From positions 62,001-126,000 of the forward strand of contig NZ_JNXT01000015.1 of assembly GCF_000716675.1 (NCBI RefSeq): a stretch of 64,000 nt of DNA. Reading direction: 5' to 3'. A program made the position numbers and the translations under genes. Below, in pieces: positions 1 to 8,023 of this stretch (position 1 is its first letter; every line of letters begins with the position of its first letter). A model generated the notes under the pieces. It saw only the letters and a list, made by a program, of their open reading frames with translations, was not told the origin of the DNA and did not search any database. Source of the stretch: Streptomyces alboflavus (GTDB lineage: Bacteria; Actinomycetota; Actinomycetes; Streptomycetales; Streptomycetaceae).

Positions 1-1124
1 AGGTGTCGGGGGCGGTCAGGAAGCCCTCGTGCTCCAGGCCGACGGACTTGGCGTTGACGAACCAGTTGCCCGCGTGCCAGGCGACGTCCTTGGTCCGCAC
101 GTGCTGGGCGACATGGCCGTCGGAGGAGCGCAGGGTGTAGTGCCAGGACACGTACGTCGGGTCCTGCACCATCTTGAGGACGCCCTCCCAGGTGCCCTCG
201 GTGTCGTGCACGACGATGTACTTGATGCCCTGGCTCTTGGGGCGGTCGGCCTTGTCGTGGTTGCCGTAGTCGCCGTCGCCGAACTCCTCGTACGGCGCCG
301 GGATCCACTCGCACGCGAGCGTCTTCGGGCAGTCCGTCGCTGCCGCCTTCGCCTTGCGCAGCCCCATGCCGCGCAACTGGGCCGCCTCCGGGGCGAGTCC
401 GGGCCGGGCGGCGAGAGCGACCTGCTGGCCCGCGTCGGTCGTGCGCCGCTGCCCGTCGCGGATCACGGCGAACACGTCGTTGGCGTACGTGGCCGCGCTC
501 GCCCGGTCGTCGGCTCCCGAGAAGCGCGCGATGGCGCCGTACCAGTCGGCCGGGTCGGCGCTGAGCGGCTTGCCGAGCTGCTTCTGCGCGGCGGCGAGCA
601 GGGCCGCGCCGCCCCGGACGTTCGCCGCGGAGTCCTCGCGCAGCCGCTCCGCGGACAGCCCGCTGAGCTTCGCCGCCCGCTTCAGGGTCTTGAAGCGCGC
701 CGGAAGCTGGGCCTCCGTCGGAGGCTTCGCCTTGGGCCGCAGCGTGGCCCGCGAGGAGTCACCGCGCGGGTCCTCGGCGCCGTCGGCGTGGTGCGGCGCG
801 GAGGCGAGCGCGGTGCGGGCGTCGGTGAGGTGCATCGGGCCGTAGCCGCCGGTGACGCTCGGGGCGCCGCCGTGCGCGTCCCAGCGGGACTGGAGGTAGG
901 AGACGCCGAGCAGCACGCTCTGCGGTACGTCGTACTCGGCGGCCGCCGCCGCGAAGGCGCTCTGCAGGCTCCCGTGCCCGGCGTCCGGGGCGGGCCGGGA
1001 CGCGGACGACGACGGCGCCGCGCCGAGCAGGGGCACCAGCAGGGCGGCCGACGCGAGCGCGCCCGCCGCCCTTGCGGCACGTCTGCGCGTGGGCGGGACG
1101 GATGCGGTGACGGATCCTCGCAAG
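1..1124 (-). CDS. N-acetylmuramoyl-L-alanine amidase (peptidoglycan hydrolase), C-terminus beyond window
   Basis: Read on the minus strand from a TTG start that has AGGAGG five bases upstream. The product opens with an Arg-rich secretion signal (about residues 1-45) and a helical region (about 50-150) resembling the lysozyme-like N-domain of Streptomyces amidases ('VPQSVLLGVSYLQSRW', 'GGYGPMHLTD'). An Amidase_2/PGRP domain follows, with 'YIVVHDTEGTW', 'SWHYTLRSSDGHVAQHV' and 'AWHAGNW', whose histidines are the usual zinc ligands. It should be exported and cleave the MurNAc-L-Ala bond of peptidoglycan. About 374 codons are visible and the frame is open at base 1, so the end lies outside. It is divergent from the serine hydrolase at 1476. 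The family call is firm; the physiological role is inferred. Confidence 0.85.
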
Positions 1125-1475
1125 GCAGCCTCCTGGGACTTCCGGGCCGAAGCGGCGTGACGGGGCGTGCGGGGCCGGGCGTGCGTCAGTGGTACCGGCT
1201 CGCCGACGATCCGTCAATCATGCCCAGGAGAAGGGATTTCCCATGTCAGCGCCGGTCTGGCGTGTTTTCACCAGCGGTTTTCGCCACGGGCGGTGCCATC
1301 GCCTGCGGCGCGTCAGTGGAGTGGACCAAAGGTCGCACGGCCCCGCTGGGCTCCCGGCCGGGCGGAACGTGCCCAGCGTTGCCGGTGGTTGACCCGAAAG
1401 GGGGGGCAGGCCCCAGCTTCAAGGGTCGGGTGTGCCCCAGTGACCCGGGGCCGTGGGTGCGTGAAAGTGATCGGC
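1125..1475. other. Divergent intergenic region between amidase and serine hydrolase
   Basis: This 351-base region separates two divergent secreted-enzyme genes and must hold both promoters. The only suggestive element is a TTGACC hexamer near 1388, which could be a -35 for the rightward gene. A short reading frame with a good ribosome-binding site lies inside and is listed separately. No riboswitch or repeat was recognised. Confidence 0.4.
1243..1392 (+). CDS. Possible small ORF, 49 aa, unknown function
   Basis: An ATG preceded at a good distance (six bases) by a long purine-rich ribosome-binding site (AGGAGAAGGGA at 1226-1236) opens a 49-codon frame ending before a TTGACC hexamer. The peptide is basic in its N-terminal half ('FRHGRCHRLRR') and matches nothing I recognise. 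Third-position GC bias is weaker than in neighbouring genes, which argues against long-term coding selection. It could be a small peptide, an upstream frame in the hydrolase leader, or chance. Confidence 0.2.
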   Translation: MSAPVWRVFTSGFRHGRCHRLRRVSGVDQRSHGPAGLPAGRNVPSVAGG

Positions 1476-2822
1476 ATGCCGATGAGAGCCCACTCCGTCA
1501 GCGGGCACGAACCGTCCCGCACCCGACCCGCCCACCGCCGTCGCCGCGCCCGGCTGCTCGCGGCGTCGTCGTTCCTGGCCGCGACCGGCCTCGTCGTCGC
1601 GCTCGCCCAGCCGGGCCAGGCGCTCGTACGCACGGACGGAGCCCTGCCGGGCCAGGCGCTCATGCGCACGGACGGAGCCCTGCCGCAGCAGCGCGCCCAA
1701 CTGGAGGAAATGGCTGAGAGGTTGGTGGCCGCCGGGGCGCCCGGCGTGATCGTGCGGGTGGACGACGGGCGCGGCCGGCCGGTCGAGGTCGTCGAGCAGG
1801 CGCCCTGGGCCCGGGCCGACCACCGGCTGCGGGGCGGGGACGAGTTCCGGATGGGGTCCAACACCAAGACCGTGATGGCCACCCTCGTCCTGCAACTGGT
1901 CGCCGAGGGCAGGCTCGCCCTGACCGACCCCGTGGAGAAGTGGCTGCCCGGCCGGGTGCCCCACGGCGACGAGATCACCCTGCGCATGCTCCTCAACCAC
2001 ACCAGCGGCATCGGCGACTACACAGAAGCCCCCGAGCTCCTGCCGTCGATCCTCGGCAAGGACCGGCGGCCCTGGACGTCGGAGCAACTGCTCGCCGTCG
2101 GCGTGAAGCGCGACCGGCCCTTCCCCCCGGGCGCCAGATGGGCGTACAGCAACACCAACTACGTCGCGGTCGGCGCCCTGCTCGAACGAGTCACGGGCAA
2201 GAGCCTCGCCGACCTGGTCCGGGAGCGGATCGCCCGGCCGCTCGGCCTCAGGCACACCTACTACGCCACGGACTCCGCCTGGCGGGGCCGGCACGCCCGC
2301 GGCTACGAACCCGACGCCGCGCACATGCCGCCGGGCGTGCCGCCCGCGTACCGGGAGTACGCCGGGGCGGCGCGCGAGGGCCACGTGGACGTCTCCGACA
2401 ACTCACCGTCGTGGGGCGGCGCGGCCGGTGCGATGGTGTCGACCGCCCGCGACTGGGGCCGGTTCTACCGCGCGCTGATGTCGGGCGAGCTGCTGCCCGC
2501 CGCCCAGCTGGCCCAGATGCGCACCACCGTGCCGGTCTTCCCGGACCGGCCGGAGGGGCCCGGCGGCGGTCTCGGCATCCAGAGGTTCCCGAGCCCCTGC
2601 GGCACGGTGTGGTCCCACGAGGGCGGCATCCCCGGCTACCTCAGCACCAACTTCACCGACCCCACGGGCAGGCGCACGGCGACCGTCCTCGTCTCGACGG
2701 AGGCCTTCGCCGAGCACCCGGACGCCTTCCCGGAGATCAACGAGGTGTCCCAGGAGCTCCAGGTCGCCTCGATGTGCGCCATGCTCGACAAGCCGGTGCC
2801 GTCCGCGTCGCCCGCGGGCTGA
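1476..2822 (+). CDS. Secreted serine hydrolase, class C beta-lactamase / D-Ala-D-Ala carboxypeptidase family
   Basis: A 448-residue protein of the penicillin-binding/beta-lactamase superfamily. The catalytic triad signatures are visible: SNTK (S128, K131) as SxxK, YSN (224-226), and HEG in 'WSHEGGIPGY' in place of KTG. This pattern resembles Streptomyces R61 DD-peptidase and class C esterase-like enzymes. An Arg-rich n-region and hydrophobic core (about 21-48) form an export signal, so it should act outside the cell on peptidoglycan peptides or on small esters and amides. A 12-residue segment just after the signal is duplicated (GQALVRTDGALP then GQALMRTDGALP). ATG 1476 was chosen because the signal peptide begins there; GTG 1461 and ATG 1482 are alternatives. 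Substrate specificity cannot be told from sequence. Confidence 0.85.
   Translation: MPMRAHSVSGHEPSRTRPAHRRRRARLLAASSFLAATGLVVALAQPGQALVRTDGALPGQALMRTDGALPQQRAQLEEMAERLVAAGAPGVIVRVDDGRGRPVEVVEQAPWARADHRLRGGDEFRMGSNTKTVMATLVLQLVAEGRLALTDPVEKWLPGRVPHGDEITLRMLLNHTSGIGDYTEAPELLPSILGKDRRPWTSEQLLAVGVKRDRPFPPGARWAYSNTNYVAVGALLERVTGKSLADLVRERIARPLGLRHTYYATDSAWRGRHARGYEPDAAHMPPGVPPAYREYAGAAREGHVDVSDNSPSWGGAAGAMVSTARDWGRFYRALMSGELLPAAQLAQMRTTVPVFPDRPEGPGGGLGIQRFPSPCGTVWSHEGGIPGYLSTNFTDPTGRRTATVLVSTEAFAEHPDAFPEINEVSQELQVASMCAMLDKPVPSASPAG
1611..1682 (+). repeat. Tandem 36-bp in-frame duplication inside the serine hydrolase gene
   Basis: Bases 1611-1646 and 1647-1682 are adjacent copies of a 36-base unit differing at two positions. 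The unit is 12 codons, so the frame is kept and the peptide just beyond the predicted signal cleavage site is repeated. The near identity suggests a recent slippage duplication in a linker. Confidence 0.9.
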
Positions 2823-2851
2823 GCGTCGGGGGCGGCCCCGGGGGGGCGAGG

Positions 2852-3730
2852 TCAGCCTGCCGGGGTCCAGTGCCCAGGCCGCTCCAGCGGGCTCGACACC
2901 TTCGTCCGCGCGTCGCCGCGCGCGGCGTTCAGCTGCGGCTGGGTCAGGAACAGGGCGCCCGTCAGGTCGGCCCCGCACAGGTTCGTGTCCCGCATGTCCG
3001 CGCCGATGAGGTCGGCGCCCCGCAGGTCTGCGTCCGTCAGGTCGGCGGCGACGAGCAGGGCGCCGCGCAGGCTGGCGCCCCGCAGGTTCGCGCCGCGCAA
3101 GCGCTTGCCCATGAGGTTGGCGCCCCGGTGGTCCTTCTTGCGCCCCGGCACGGCCGACCTGGCCAGCTCGCTCGCCCGCAGCAGCAGCGGGTTCACCTCA
3201 CCGCGGAGCGCGTCCACGTTCACGCCGAGCAGCGTCTCGGGAGTGTCCCGGGTGAGCGCGTCGATCCGGGAGTACGCCCGGCGCAGGTCCCGGTGCACGG
3301 GGCGGGCCGCGGCCAGGTCCAGGGCCTGCGCGGTGTACTTCAGGAGCTCCTGGAGGTGCCGCACGACGGGGAAGACCTCGTACATCGTGCGGGCCGTGTC
3401 CGGCGCCTCGCGCCAGCCGACGCCCTTGAACGTCACCTGCGAGACCTTCTGGCCGGCGCCGAAGCAGTCGAAGACCGTACAGCCCTGGTAGCCCTTGTCG
3501 CGCAGCCGCTCGTGGATCCCGCAGCGGAAGTCGTCCTGGAGGTTGCCGCACGGCGTACCCGCCGCCTTGTCCACCGGGAAGTCCGACGAACGCGAGAACG
3601 GCAGCGCCACACAGCACAGCCCGAAGCAGCTGCCGCAGTCGGCCCTCAGCTCGGGCTGGTCGGCGTGCGCGGTGCGCTCGGACAAGCCGGGCGAACCTGA
3701 CAACCCTGATGAGGCTGACGAGTCGGACAA
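2852..3730 (-). CDS. Pentapeptide-repeat protein with cysteine-rich N-terminal domain
   Basis: A 292-residue protein. The N-terminal part carries many cysteines (C32, C35, C39, C40, C61, C70, C84, C89; 'CGSCFGLCC', 'CGIHERL', 'CTVFDCFGAG'), suggesting a metal- or cluster-binding domain. A helical middle follows, then a right-handed beta-helix of pentapeptide repeats of the A(D/N)LxG type from about residue 198 to 262 ('GANLRGASLRGALL', 'ADLTDADLRGADLIGADM'). The TTG start is supported by AGGAG eight bases upstream. The function is unknown. Pentapeptide proteins can mimic DNA or serve as scaffolds, but the Cys-rich fusion is not the QnrB/MfpA layout. It is convergent with the serine hydrolase. 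Confidence 0.8.
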   Translation of the reverse strand: MSDSSASSGLSGSPGLSERTAHADQPELRADCGSCFGLCCVALPFSRSSDFPVDKAAGTPCGNLQDDFRCGIHERLRDKGYQGCTVFDCFGAGQKVSQVTFKGVGWREAPDTARTMYEVFPVVRHLQELLKYTAQALDLAAARPVHRDLRRAYSRIDALTRDTPETLLGVNVDALRGEVNPLLLRASELARSAVPGRKKDHRGANLMGKRLRGANLRGASLRGALLVAADLTDADLRGADLIGADMRDTNLCGADLTGALFLTQPQLNAARGDARTKVSSPLERPGHWTPAG

Positions 3731-3872
3731 GGTGGTGGCTCCTGGTGCTCTGGTGCTCTGGGGCTCTGCGTGCCCTGGGGGCTCGGGTGTGCGGTGGGGC
3801 TATGGGTCGATTGTCCCCCGGCCGAGCTCCTCCCGGGCACGCGGGGCGCCGTGGGAGGAGCGGCGGGGGCGG

Positions 3873-4625
3873 CTATCGCCCGGACGCGGATTCCCTGGTG
3901 CAGCCGCCGACCGGCTCGGCGGGCCACCGCGGCAGGCACACCAGGCTCCGGTCGCGCCGGTCGTGGGACAGATAGCGGCCGACGCAGTCGTCGGGCGCGG
4001 TGCGGCCGACGGACTCGCAGAACCTCAGCGCCCGGGTGCCGTCCGGGTAGGGGCCGGGTTCGTAGACGACCCAGTAGCCGGGGCGCAGCGAGGCGAAGTC
4101 GCCGCTGTCGAGCAGTTGGGCGTACGGGACGGACCTCCGTATCTCCGCGAGCGTCCGGCGGGCGCTCTTCTCGCCCTCCTGGTGCGCCACGGAGGCCAGT
4201 TGGGCGATCCATCGGGCGTTGAGAGGGTTCGACTGCGACAGGACCCCGTGCGGTGCGGCGGACCCGGCCGGTTCCGGGGCCGCGGCCCGGAGGTCGCGGG
4301 CCTGCCAGCCGACGGTGACACAGGCCAGTGCGGCCGCTATCCCGAGGCTCGCCAGCCAGGCGCGGCGTGGGGGCCGGATCCGCGTGTGGGACGGAGCCGG
4401 GGCGTGGCCGGTGGGGTGGCCCGTGGCGTGGCCCGTGGGGTGGAGCAGGACCACGGCGTCGGGCGCGGTGTCCGGTTCCGGCGGGTCCGCCGCGCCCGGC
4501 TGTGCCGCGTGCAGCGCCCGCAGCTCGCGTGCCAGGTCGCCGGGGTGGTCCTCGTAGTGCTGGACCAGGGCGGTGTGCAGCTCGTCGATCCGGTCGGCTC
4601 GACGGTCGCGGTCGTGTGGATTCAC
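3873..4625 (-). CDS. Single-pass membrane protein coupled to ECF sigma factor (putative anti-sigma or sensor)
   Basis: A 250-residue protein starting with GTG inside the stop of the upstream sigma gene (GTGA overlap), with GGAGGGAGG six bases upstream. This indicates translational coupling. Residues 1-45 are a charged cytoplasmic helix region, 50-85 a Pro/Thr/Gly/His-rich linker with a short 'PTGHATGHPTGHA' repeat, 90-107 one membrane span, and the rest an extracellular domain with four cysteines and 'LRPGYWVVYEPGPYPDG'. The position directly after an ECF sigma gene suggests it controls or senses for that sigma. No zinc-binding anti-sigma (ZAS) HxxxCxxC motif is visible, so the anti-sigma role is inferred from context only. 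Confidence 0.65.
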   Translation of the reverse strand: MNPHDRDRRADRIDELHTALVQHYEDHPGDLARELRALHAAQPGAADPPEPDTAPDAVVLLHPTGHATGHPTGHAPAPSHTRIRPPRRAWLASLGIAAALACVTVGWQARDLRAAAPEPAGSAAPHGVLSQSNPLNARWIAQLASVAHQEGEKSARRTLAEIRRSVPYAQLLDSGDFASLRPGYWVVYEPGPYPDGTRALRFCESVGRTAPDDCVGRYLSHDRRDRSLVCLPRWPAEPVGGCTRESASGR

Positions 4626-5275
4626 TGGGAGCCTCCCTCCACCCGGTGGGGCGGTCCTGGCAGTTCGGTCTCGGCGGCGCGCTGGCGGAGCTTCTTCTTC
4701 GCGCGCCGCACGGAGGCGGAGACGGAAGCGGGGGCGATCCCGAGGGCCTCTGCGGTCTCGGTACGGGACAGACCCAGGTATTCGCGCAGGAGCAGGGCCC
4801 AGCGCAGCTCTTCGGTGAGGGAGTTGATGTCCCGGAGCACTTCGGCGATCTCCAGGGCCCGGTCCGGGCCCAGGGTCCTGCTCACCGAAGTCCACTCCCC
4901 GTTGTCCTCGGGGAGCTCGCCCGCGGGGGACCAGGGGCTGCGCCGGGCGGCGCGGACGGCGTCGATGGCCTTGCCGGAAGCGATCCTGCGGAGCAGCGGC
5001 CAGGGCGCGGCGACGGGTCCGTCCTCGCGGAGGATCTGGAGGTAGCGCAGGAACGTGTCGTGGGCGACGGCGTCGACATCGGCTCCCGGTCCGGCCACCG
5101 TGTAGATCACGGAGCGCACTCCGGGCCGATACTTCTTGTACGTCTCGGTGAACAGGGCGTTCAGTTCGGGCCGGAGCGGAAGGGCACGGCGTATCACTGG
5201 GTGCCCACCCCTCGTCCGGGTCCGCCCGAGCTCGCGGACAGTACCGTTCCGAGCGTCTTGTGCGGCTTCGCTCAT
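4622..5275 (-). CDS. ECF-type RNA polymerase sigma factor
   Basis: A 217-residue sigma-70 family protein with only the two ECF domains: sigma-2 at about 39-112 ('LFTETYKKYRPGVRSVIY', 'DTFLRYLQIL') and sigma-4 at about 148-200 ('GLSRTETAEALGIAPASVSA' helix-turn-helix). It would redirect RNA polymerase to a small regulon. The chosen ATG has no clear ribosome-binding site. A GTG at codon 27 has GAGGGG upstream and would leave both domains intact, so the true N-terminus is uncertain. Its stop overlaps the start of the membrane protein gene. It is divergent from a secreted propeller protein whose upstream region contains an ECF-like promoter. Confidence 0.85.
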   Translation of the reverse strand: MSEAAQDARNGTVRELGRTRTRGGHPVIRRALPLRPELNALFTETYKKYRPGVRSVIYTVAGPGADVDAVAHDTFLRYLQILREDGPVAAPWPLLRRIASGKAIDAVRAARRSPWSPAGELPEDNGEWTSVSRTLGPDRALEIAEVLRDINSLTEELRWALLLREYLGLSRTETAEALGIAPASVSASVRRAKKKLRQRAAETELPGPPHRVEGGSQ

Positions 5276-5322
5276 GTCTATAGAGCCGACGGCGGCAGCG
5301 AAAAGGCGACTGCCCGGCCGCC

Positions 5323-5348
5323 GGAACTTCCCGTACGTGTACGGAGTC
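5323..5348 (+). promoter_or_regulatory. Candidate ECF promoter upstream of the propeller gene
   Basis: GGAAC at 5323-5327 and AGTC at 5345-5348 are separated by 17 bases, close to the ECF pattern of a GGAAC -35 and a CGTC-like -10. The element points at the gene at 5447 and lies just upstream of the divergent sigma gene, so it could be that sigma's target. GGAAC also reads well on the other strand. The -10 match is imperfect. Confidence 0.3.
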
Positions 5349-5446
5349 GCACGCGGTCCGACCGATTGACCGTCCGCCCGGTGTGCGCTTGCATCCCCGA
5401 GGGGCCCCGGCACCGGGCCGGGGCCCGCGCTCCGTGGGGGGAACAC

Positions 5447-6733
5447 ATGGCCGGAACCGGCCCGCTCAAGAGACGTGGCGGATTCGTACGGACGGCGGGC
5501 GCGGGCGCGCTCGCCGTCTTACTGTCGGCCGGGGCCCTGCCCACGGCCGCCGCCGCACCCGCCGACGCCCCGGCACCCCGAGGGCCCGCCGTGGCCGCCG
5601 GGACCACCCGACTGCTCAGCGCCGCCACCGACGGCGGTCAGGCCGACGGCCCCTCCGGCCGCCCCGTCGTCAGCGCCGACGGCCGTGTGGTCGCGTTCAT
5701 GTCGCAGGCCACCAACCTCGTCGCCGGGGACACCAACGACCGGTCCGACCTGTTCGTACGGGACCTGCGCGGCGGTGAGCTCCGGCGGGTGGTCGACCCC
5801 CACGGCGAGATCTCCTCGCCGACGCTCAGCGCGAACGGCCGGTACGTCGCCTACACGATCCGCGACGACGAGGGCACCGCCGTCTTCGTCCGGGACCTGT
5901 GGAAGGGCGGGACCGAACGCGCCGACGTGGACCTCCCGATGCAGCACATCGACGCCCACGCGCCGACCGTCTCCGCCGACGGCCGCACGGTCGCGTTCGC
6001 CGTCCTCGGCACCGACTCGACCCGCACCGGCGCCCAGGCCGTCTATGTGCGCGACCTGCGCGCGCAGCGCACCGAACTCGTCAGCTTCCCCGCCGAGCAG
6101 GACGAGACCTTCCTGGGCCTGCGCACCCCGACCCTGAGCGCGGACGGACAGCGCGTCGCCTACCAGTACACGCACGGCACCCCGCCGCGCGGCGACTGGT
6201 CCGACATCTACGTCCACGACCGTGGCACCGGTGGCGAGACCCAGATCGACACCCCCCACGACGGCAGCCCCGCCGACGGCGCGGCCGTCAACCCGCTGTT
6301 CAGCGCCGACGGATCCACCCTCGCCTTCGACTCCAGCGCCTCGAACCTGGTCCCCGGCCGCGACCCGAACAGCAGCCACAACCCCTTCGTGTGCGACCTG
6401 CGCACCGGCACCCTCAAGCGGGTCGACGCGGTGCTGCCAGGACCCGAAGGCGTGCTCTCCGTGGACGGGGTGTCCGCTGACGGGTCGAAGCTGCTGCTCG
6501 ACACCTGGCCGATCCTCACCGTCGAGGACGCCGAGTACGTCCGTGACCTGCGCACCGGCTCCAACGTCCTGGTCTCGCCCGACAAGGACGGACGGCCCGG
6601 CAACGCAATCGACGCGCGGACGGACGCCGCCGCGCGGACCGTCGTCTTCTCCGGGTTCGACAGCGCGAACTTCGTGGCCGACGACACCAACGGGGTCGCG
6701 GACGTGTTCGTGTTCGTACGCAAGAAGCGGTAA
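5447..6733 (+). CDS. Secreted TolB-like beta-propeller protein (PD40 repeats)
   Basis: A 428-residue exported protein with a signal peptide (about 1-40, ending in an Ala-rich stretch). Seven repeats follow of the form (L/V)SADGRxVAF...VRDL, about 50 residues each: 'VVSADGRVVAFMS', 'TLSANGRYVAYTI', 'TVSADGRTVAFAV', 'TLSADGQRVAYQY', 'LFSADGSTLAFDS', 'GVSADGSKLLLDT', and a last 'ARTVVFSGFDSA'. Seven such blades make a complete WD40-like/TolB propeller, a binding or scaffold fold with no catalytic residues visible. GGGGGGA precedes the ATG by five bases. It is divergent from the ECF sigma factor and has a candidate ECF promoter, so it may be an envelope-stress target. Its ligand is unknown. Confidence 0.8.
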   Translation: MAGTGPLKRRGGFVRTAGAGALAVLLSAGALPTAAAAPADAPAPRGPAVAAGTTRLLSAATDGGQADGPSGRPVVSADGRVVAFMSQATNLVAGDTNDRSDLFVRDLRGGELRRVVDPHGEISSPTLSANGRYVAYTIRDDEGTAVFVRDLWKGGTERADVDLPMQHIDAHAPTVSADGRTVAFAVLGTDSTRTGAQAVYVRDLRAQRTELVSFPAEQDETFLGLRTPTLSADGQRVAYQYTHGTPPRGDWSDIYVHDRGTGGETQIDTPHDGSPADGAAVNPLFSADGSTLAFDSSASNLVPGRDPNSSHNPFVCDLRTGTLKRVDAVLPGPEGVLSVDGVSADGSKLLLDTWPILTVEDAEYVRDLRTGSNVLVSPDKDGRPGNAIDARTDAAARTVVFSGFDSANFVADDTNGVADVFVFVRKKR

Positions 6734-6912
6734 ACGGCCGTGGCGGGCGGTGGGGTCGCGGCCGTTCCTGTGGCAGGCCCGTGACGGGACGGCGGTCGGC
6801 GTGTGATCTCCCCGGGTGATGCTCTACGGAGCGATCAGCCAGGTGACAGCGCGCGCGGCGGCGGACGGCGGTGCCCGGACGCCGCCGCGGAGGTGAGGGG
6901 AGAGGCGAGACC

Positions 6913-7260
6913 GTGAACATGCCCCAAGGGACTCCGCAGCCGCCGGTGGGCAGCCCGCAGGCGCCCCAGTCGACGTGGCATCTGATCGTCGAGCGGCACG
7001 AGACCGCGACCGGCGGCGGCTTCTGGGGCACCGACCTCCTCGGGGAGTGCGTCGGGACCCGGGAGCAGGCGCTCGCCATGCTGGCGGACCGGGCCCGCCA
7101 CTACGTGCCCGAGCACCCCTGGAACCGGAAGCGGACGCAGCTCTACCGCACCGTCGACGGCTTCATGATGATCACGGAGGGCGTGCGCAGCAGGCGGCGC
7201 TGGACGTGCCGGTTCCTGGTGGCGGAACTCCTCTGGGACACCGGCGTGCCGACGCCGTAG
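6913..7260 (+). CDS. Hypothetical protein, about 115 aa
   Basis: A small protein I cannot place in a family. It starts at GTG 6913 (or ATG 6919 two codons later) after GGGGAGAGG seven bases upstream. A Pro/Gln-rich N-terminus is followed by a compact alpha/beta-looking segment ('WHLIVERHETATGGGFWG', 'REQALAMLADRARHYVPEH') and a basic C-terminal part ('EGVRSRRRWTCRFLVAELLW'). There is no signal peptide or membrane span, so it is probably cytosolic. Codon use fits the neighbourhood, which supports a real gene. It faces the DUF6204 gene across a shared hairpin. Confidence 0.6.
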   Translation: MNMPQGTPQPPVGSPQAPQSTWHLIVERHETATGGGFWGTDLLGECVGTREQALAMLADRARHYVPEHPWNRKRTQLYRTVDGFMMITEGVRSRRRWTCRFLVAELLWDTGVPTP

Positions 7261-7277
7261 GTTCCGGGGGAGCTGAC

Positions 7278-7336
7278 CGACCCGCACGTTCCGGGGACGC
7301 CCGAAGGAAGCAGGCCCCGGCGTGCCGTGCGGGTCG
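7278..7336. terminator. Candidate bidirectional terminator
   Basis: An 11-bp perfect inverted repeat (7278-7288 with 7326-7336) encloses a second GC-rich pairing (CCGGGG with CCCCGG). It lies between the convergent genes ending at 7260 and 7344. Its position fits a shared terminator, although the loop is long. Confidence 0.45.
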
Positions 7337-7343
7337 CGTGTGC

Positions 7344-7703
7344 TCAGCCCTGGGTGCGGGCCGCCTCCCGGCGCTGCCTCTTGCCCAGGGGAGCCTGGGA
7401 GAGGTCCTCGGCCTGGGACCGCAGATTCTTGTAGCCGTAGCCGCGCTCGGCCAGCCATGCCTTCGCCGTCTCCTCGGCGTGCTCGGTCGCGTCGAGGATG
7501 TCCTCCTCCGCCTCGCCGGAGTCGAGGAACCGGAAGGTGAAGGCGGGCCGGGAGGCCAGGTCGTAGCTGAGGTGCCCCTCGGGGGTGAAGGCCGCGCGCA
7601 GGATGTCGTGCTCCGCGGCACGGGCCAGGAGTTCGGCCCGCTGGTCGCCGCTCAGCCCGTCGAAGACGCCGCGGACGGTGACGCGGAAGGTGCGAGTGCT
7701 CAT
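7344..7703 (-). CDS. DUF6204-like small protein
   Basis: A 119-residue protein beginning 'MSTRTFRVTVRGVFDGLS' and ending in a basic tail. The N-terminal pattern (RVTVRGxFDxL, then 'HDILRAAFTPEGHLSYDL') resembles the actinobacterial DUF6204 family, whose function is unknown. There is no signal peptide or membrane span. It is convergent with the small gene at 6913 and leaves a 320-base gap to the P450 gene. The ribosome-binding site is weak. The family name is from memory of the pattern; the biochemical role is unknown. Confidence 0.65.
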   Translation of the reverse strand: MSTRTFRVTVRGVFDGLSGDQRAELLARAAEHDILRAAFTPEGHLSYDLASRPAFTFRFLDSGEAEEDILDATEHAEETAKAWLAERGYGYKNLRSQAEDLSQAPLGKRQRREAARTQG

Positions 7704-8023
7704 GGCCCGACCCTAGACACGGGCCCACCGGGACTCCACCGCGTTTTCGACGGCCCCGGGCCCCCGGCCCCCGGCCCCGGGCCCCCAGTCCCCGCCCCAA
7801 CGCCCTGTGACCAGCTCCTTCGCCAAGTACGCCGAGCCCGCTGGAGTGCGGGGCCCGTCCGGCGTACGGAAGTGCGGAAGGAGCGGTTCTGTACGCGGCG
7901 TGTTCCGGCCCCGCCGATCGGGCCGCCCCGCGCCGACGGTGATCGATGCGCCCCGCGGGGCGCCTTGTTGCCCTGGCACAGGCTGAGTTGAGTGGGATGC
8001 CTGTCCGTCGGCAGGAGGGAAAC
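7704..8023. promoter_or_regulatory. Upstream region of the terpene cluster with a 16-bp palindrome
   Basis: This 320-base non-coding region is partly a G/C-only low-complexity stretch (about 7740-7800). It contains a perfect 16-base palindrome, GCGCCCCGCGGGGCGC, at 7948-7963, 60 bases before the P450 start. The promoter of the terpene operon must lie here. The palindrome could be an operator or a hairpin; no specific regulator can be named. Confidence 0.4.

Noticed and set aside
29..1717. Long plus-strand open frame of 562 codons
   Set aside because: It runs antisense to the amidase, whose reverse-strand reading gives clear amidase motifs. The plus-strand translation is Arg/Gly/Pro-rich with no domains.
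4328..5446. Plus-strand frame extending the propeller gene far upstream
   Set aside because: That part is antisense to the sigma factor and its partner; the real start is ATG 5447, which has a ribosome-binding site and a signal peptide.
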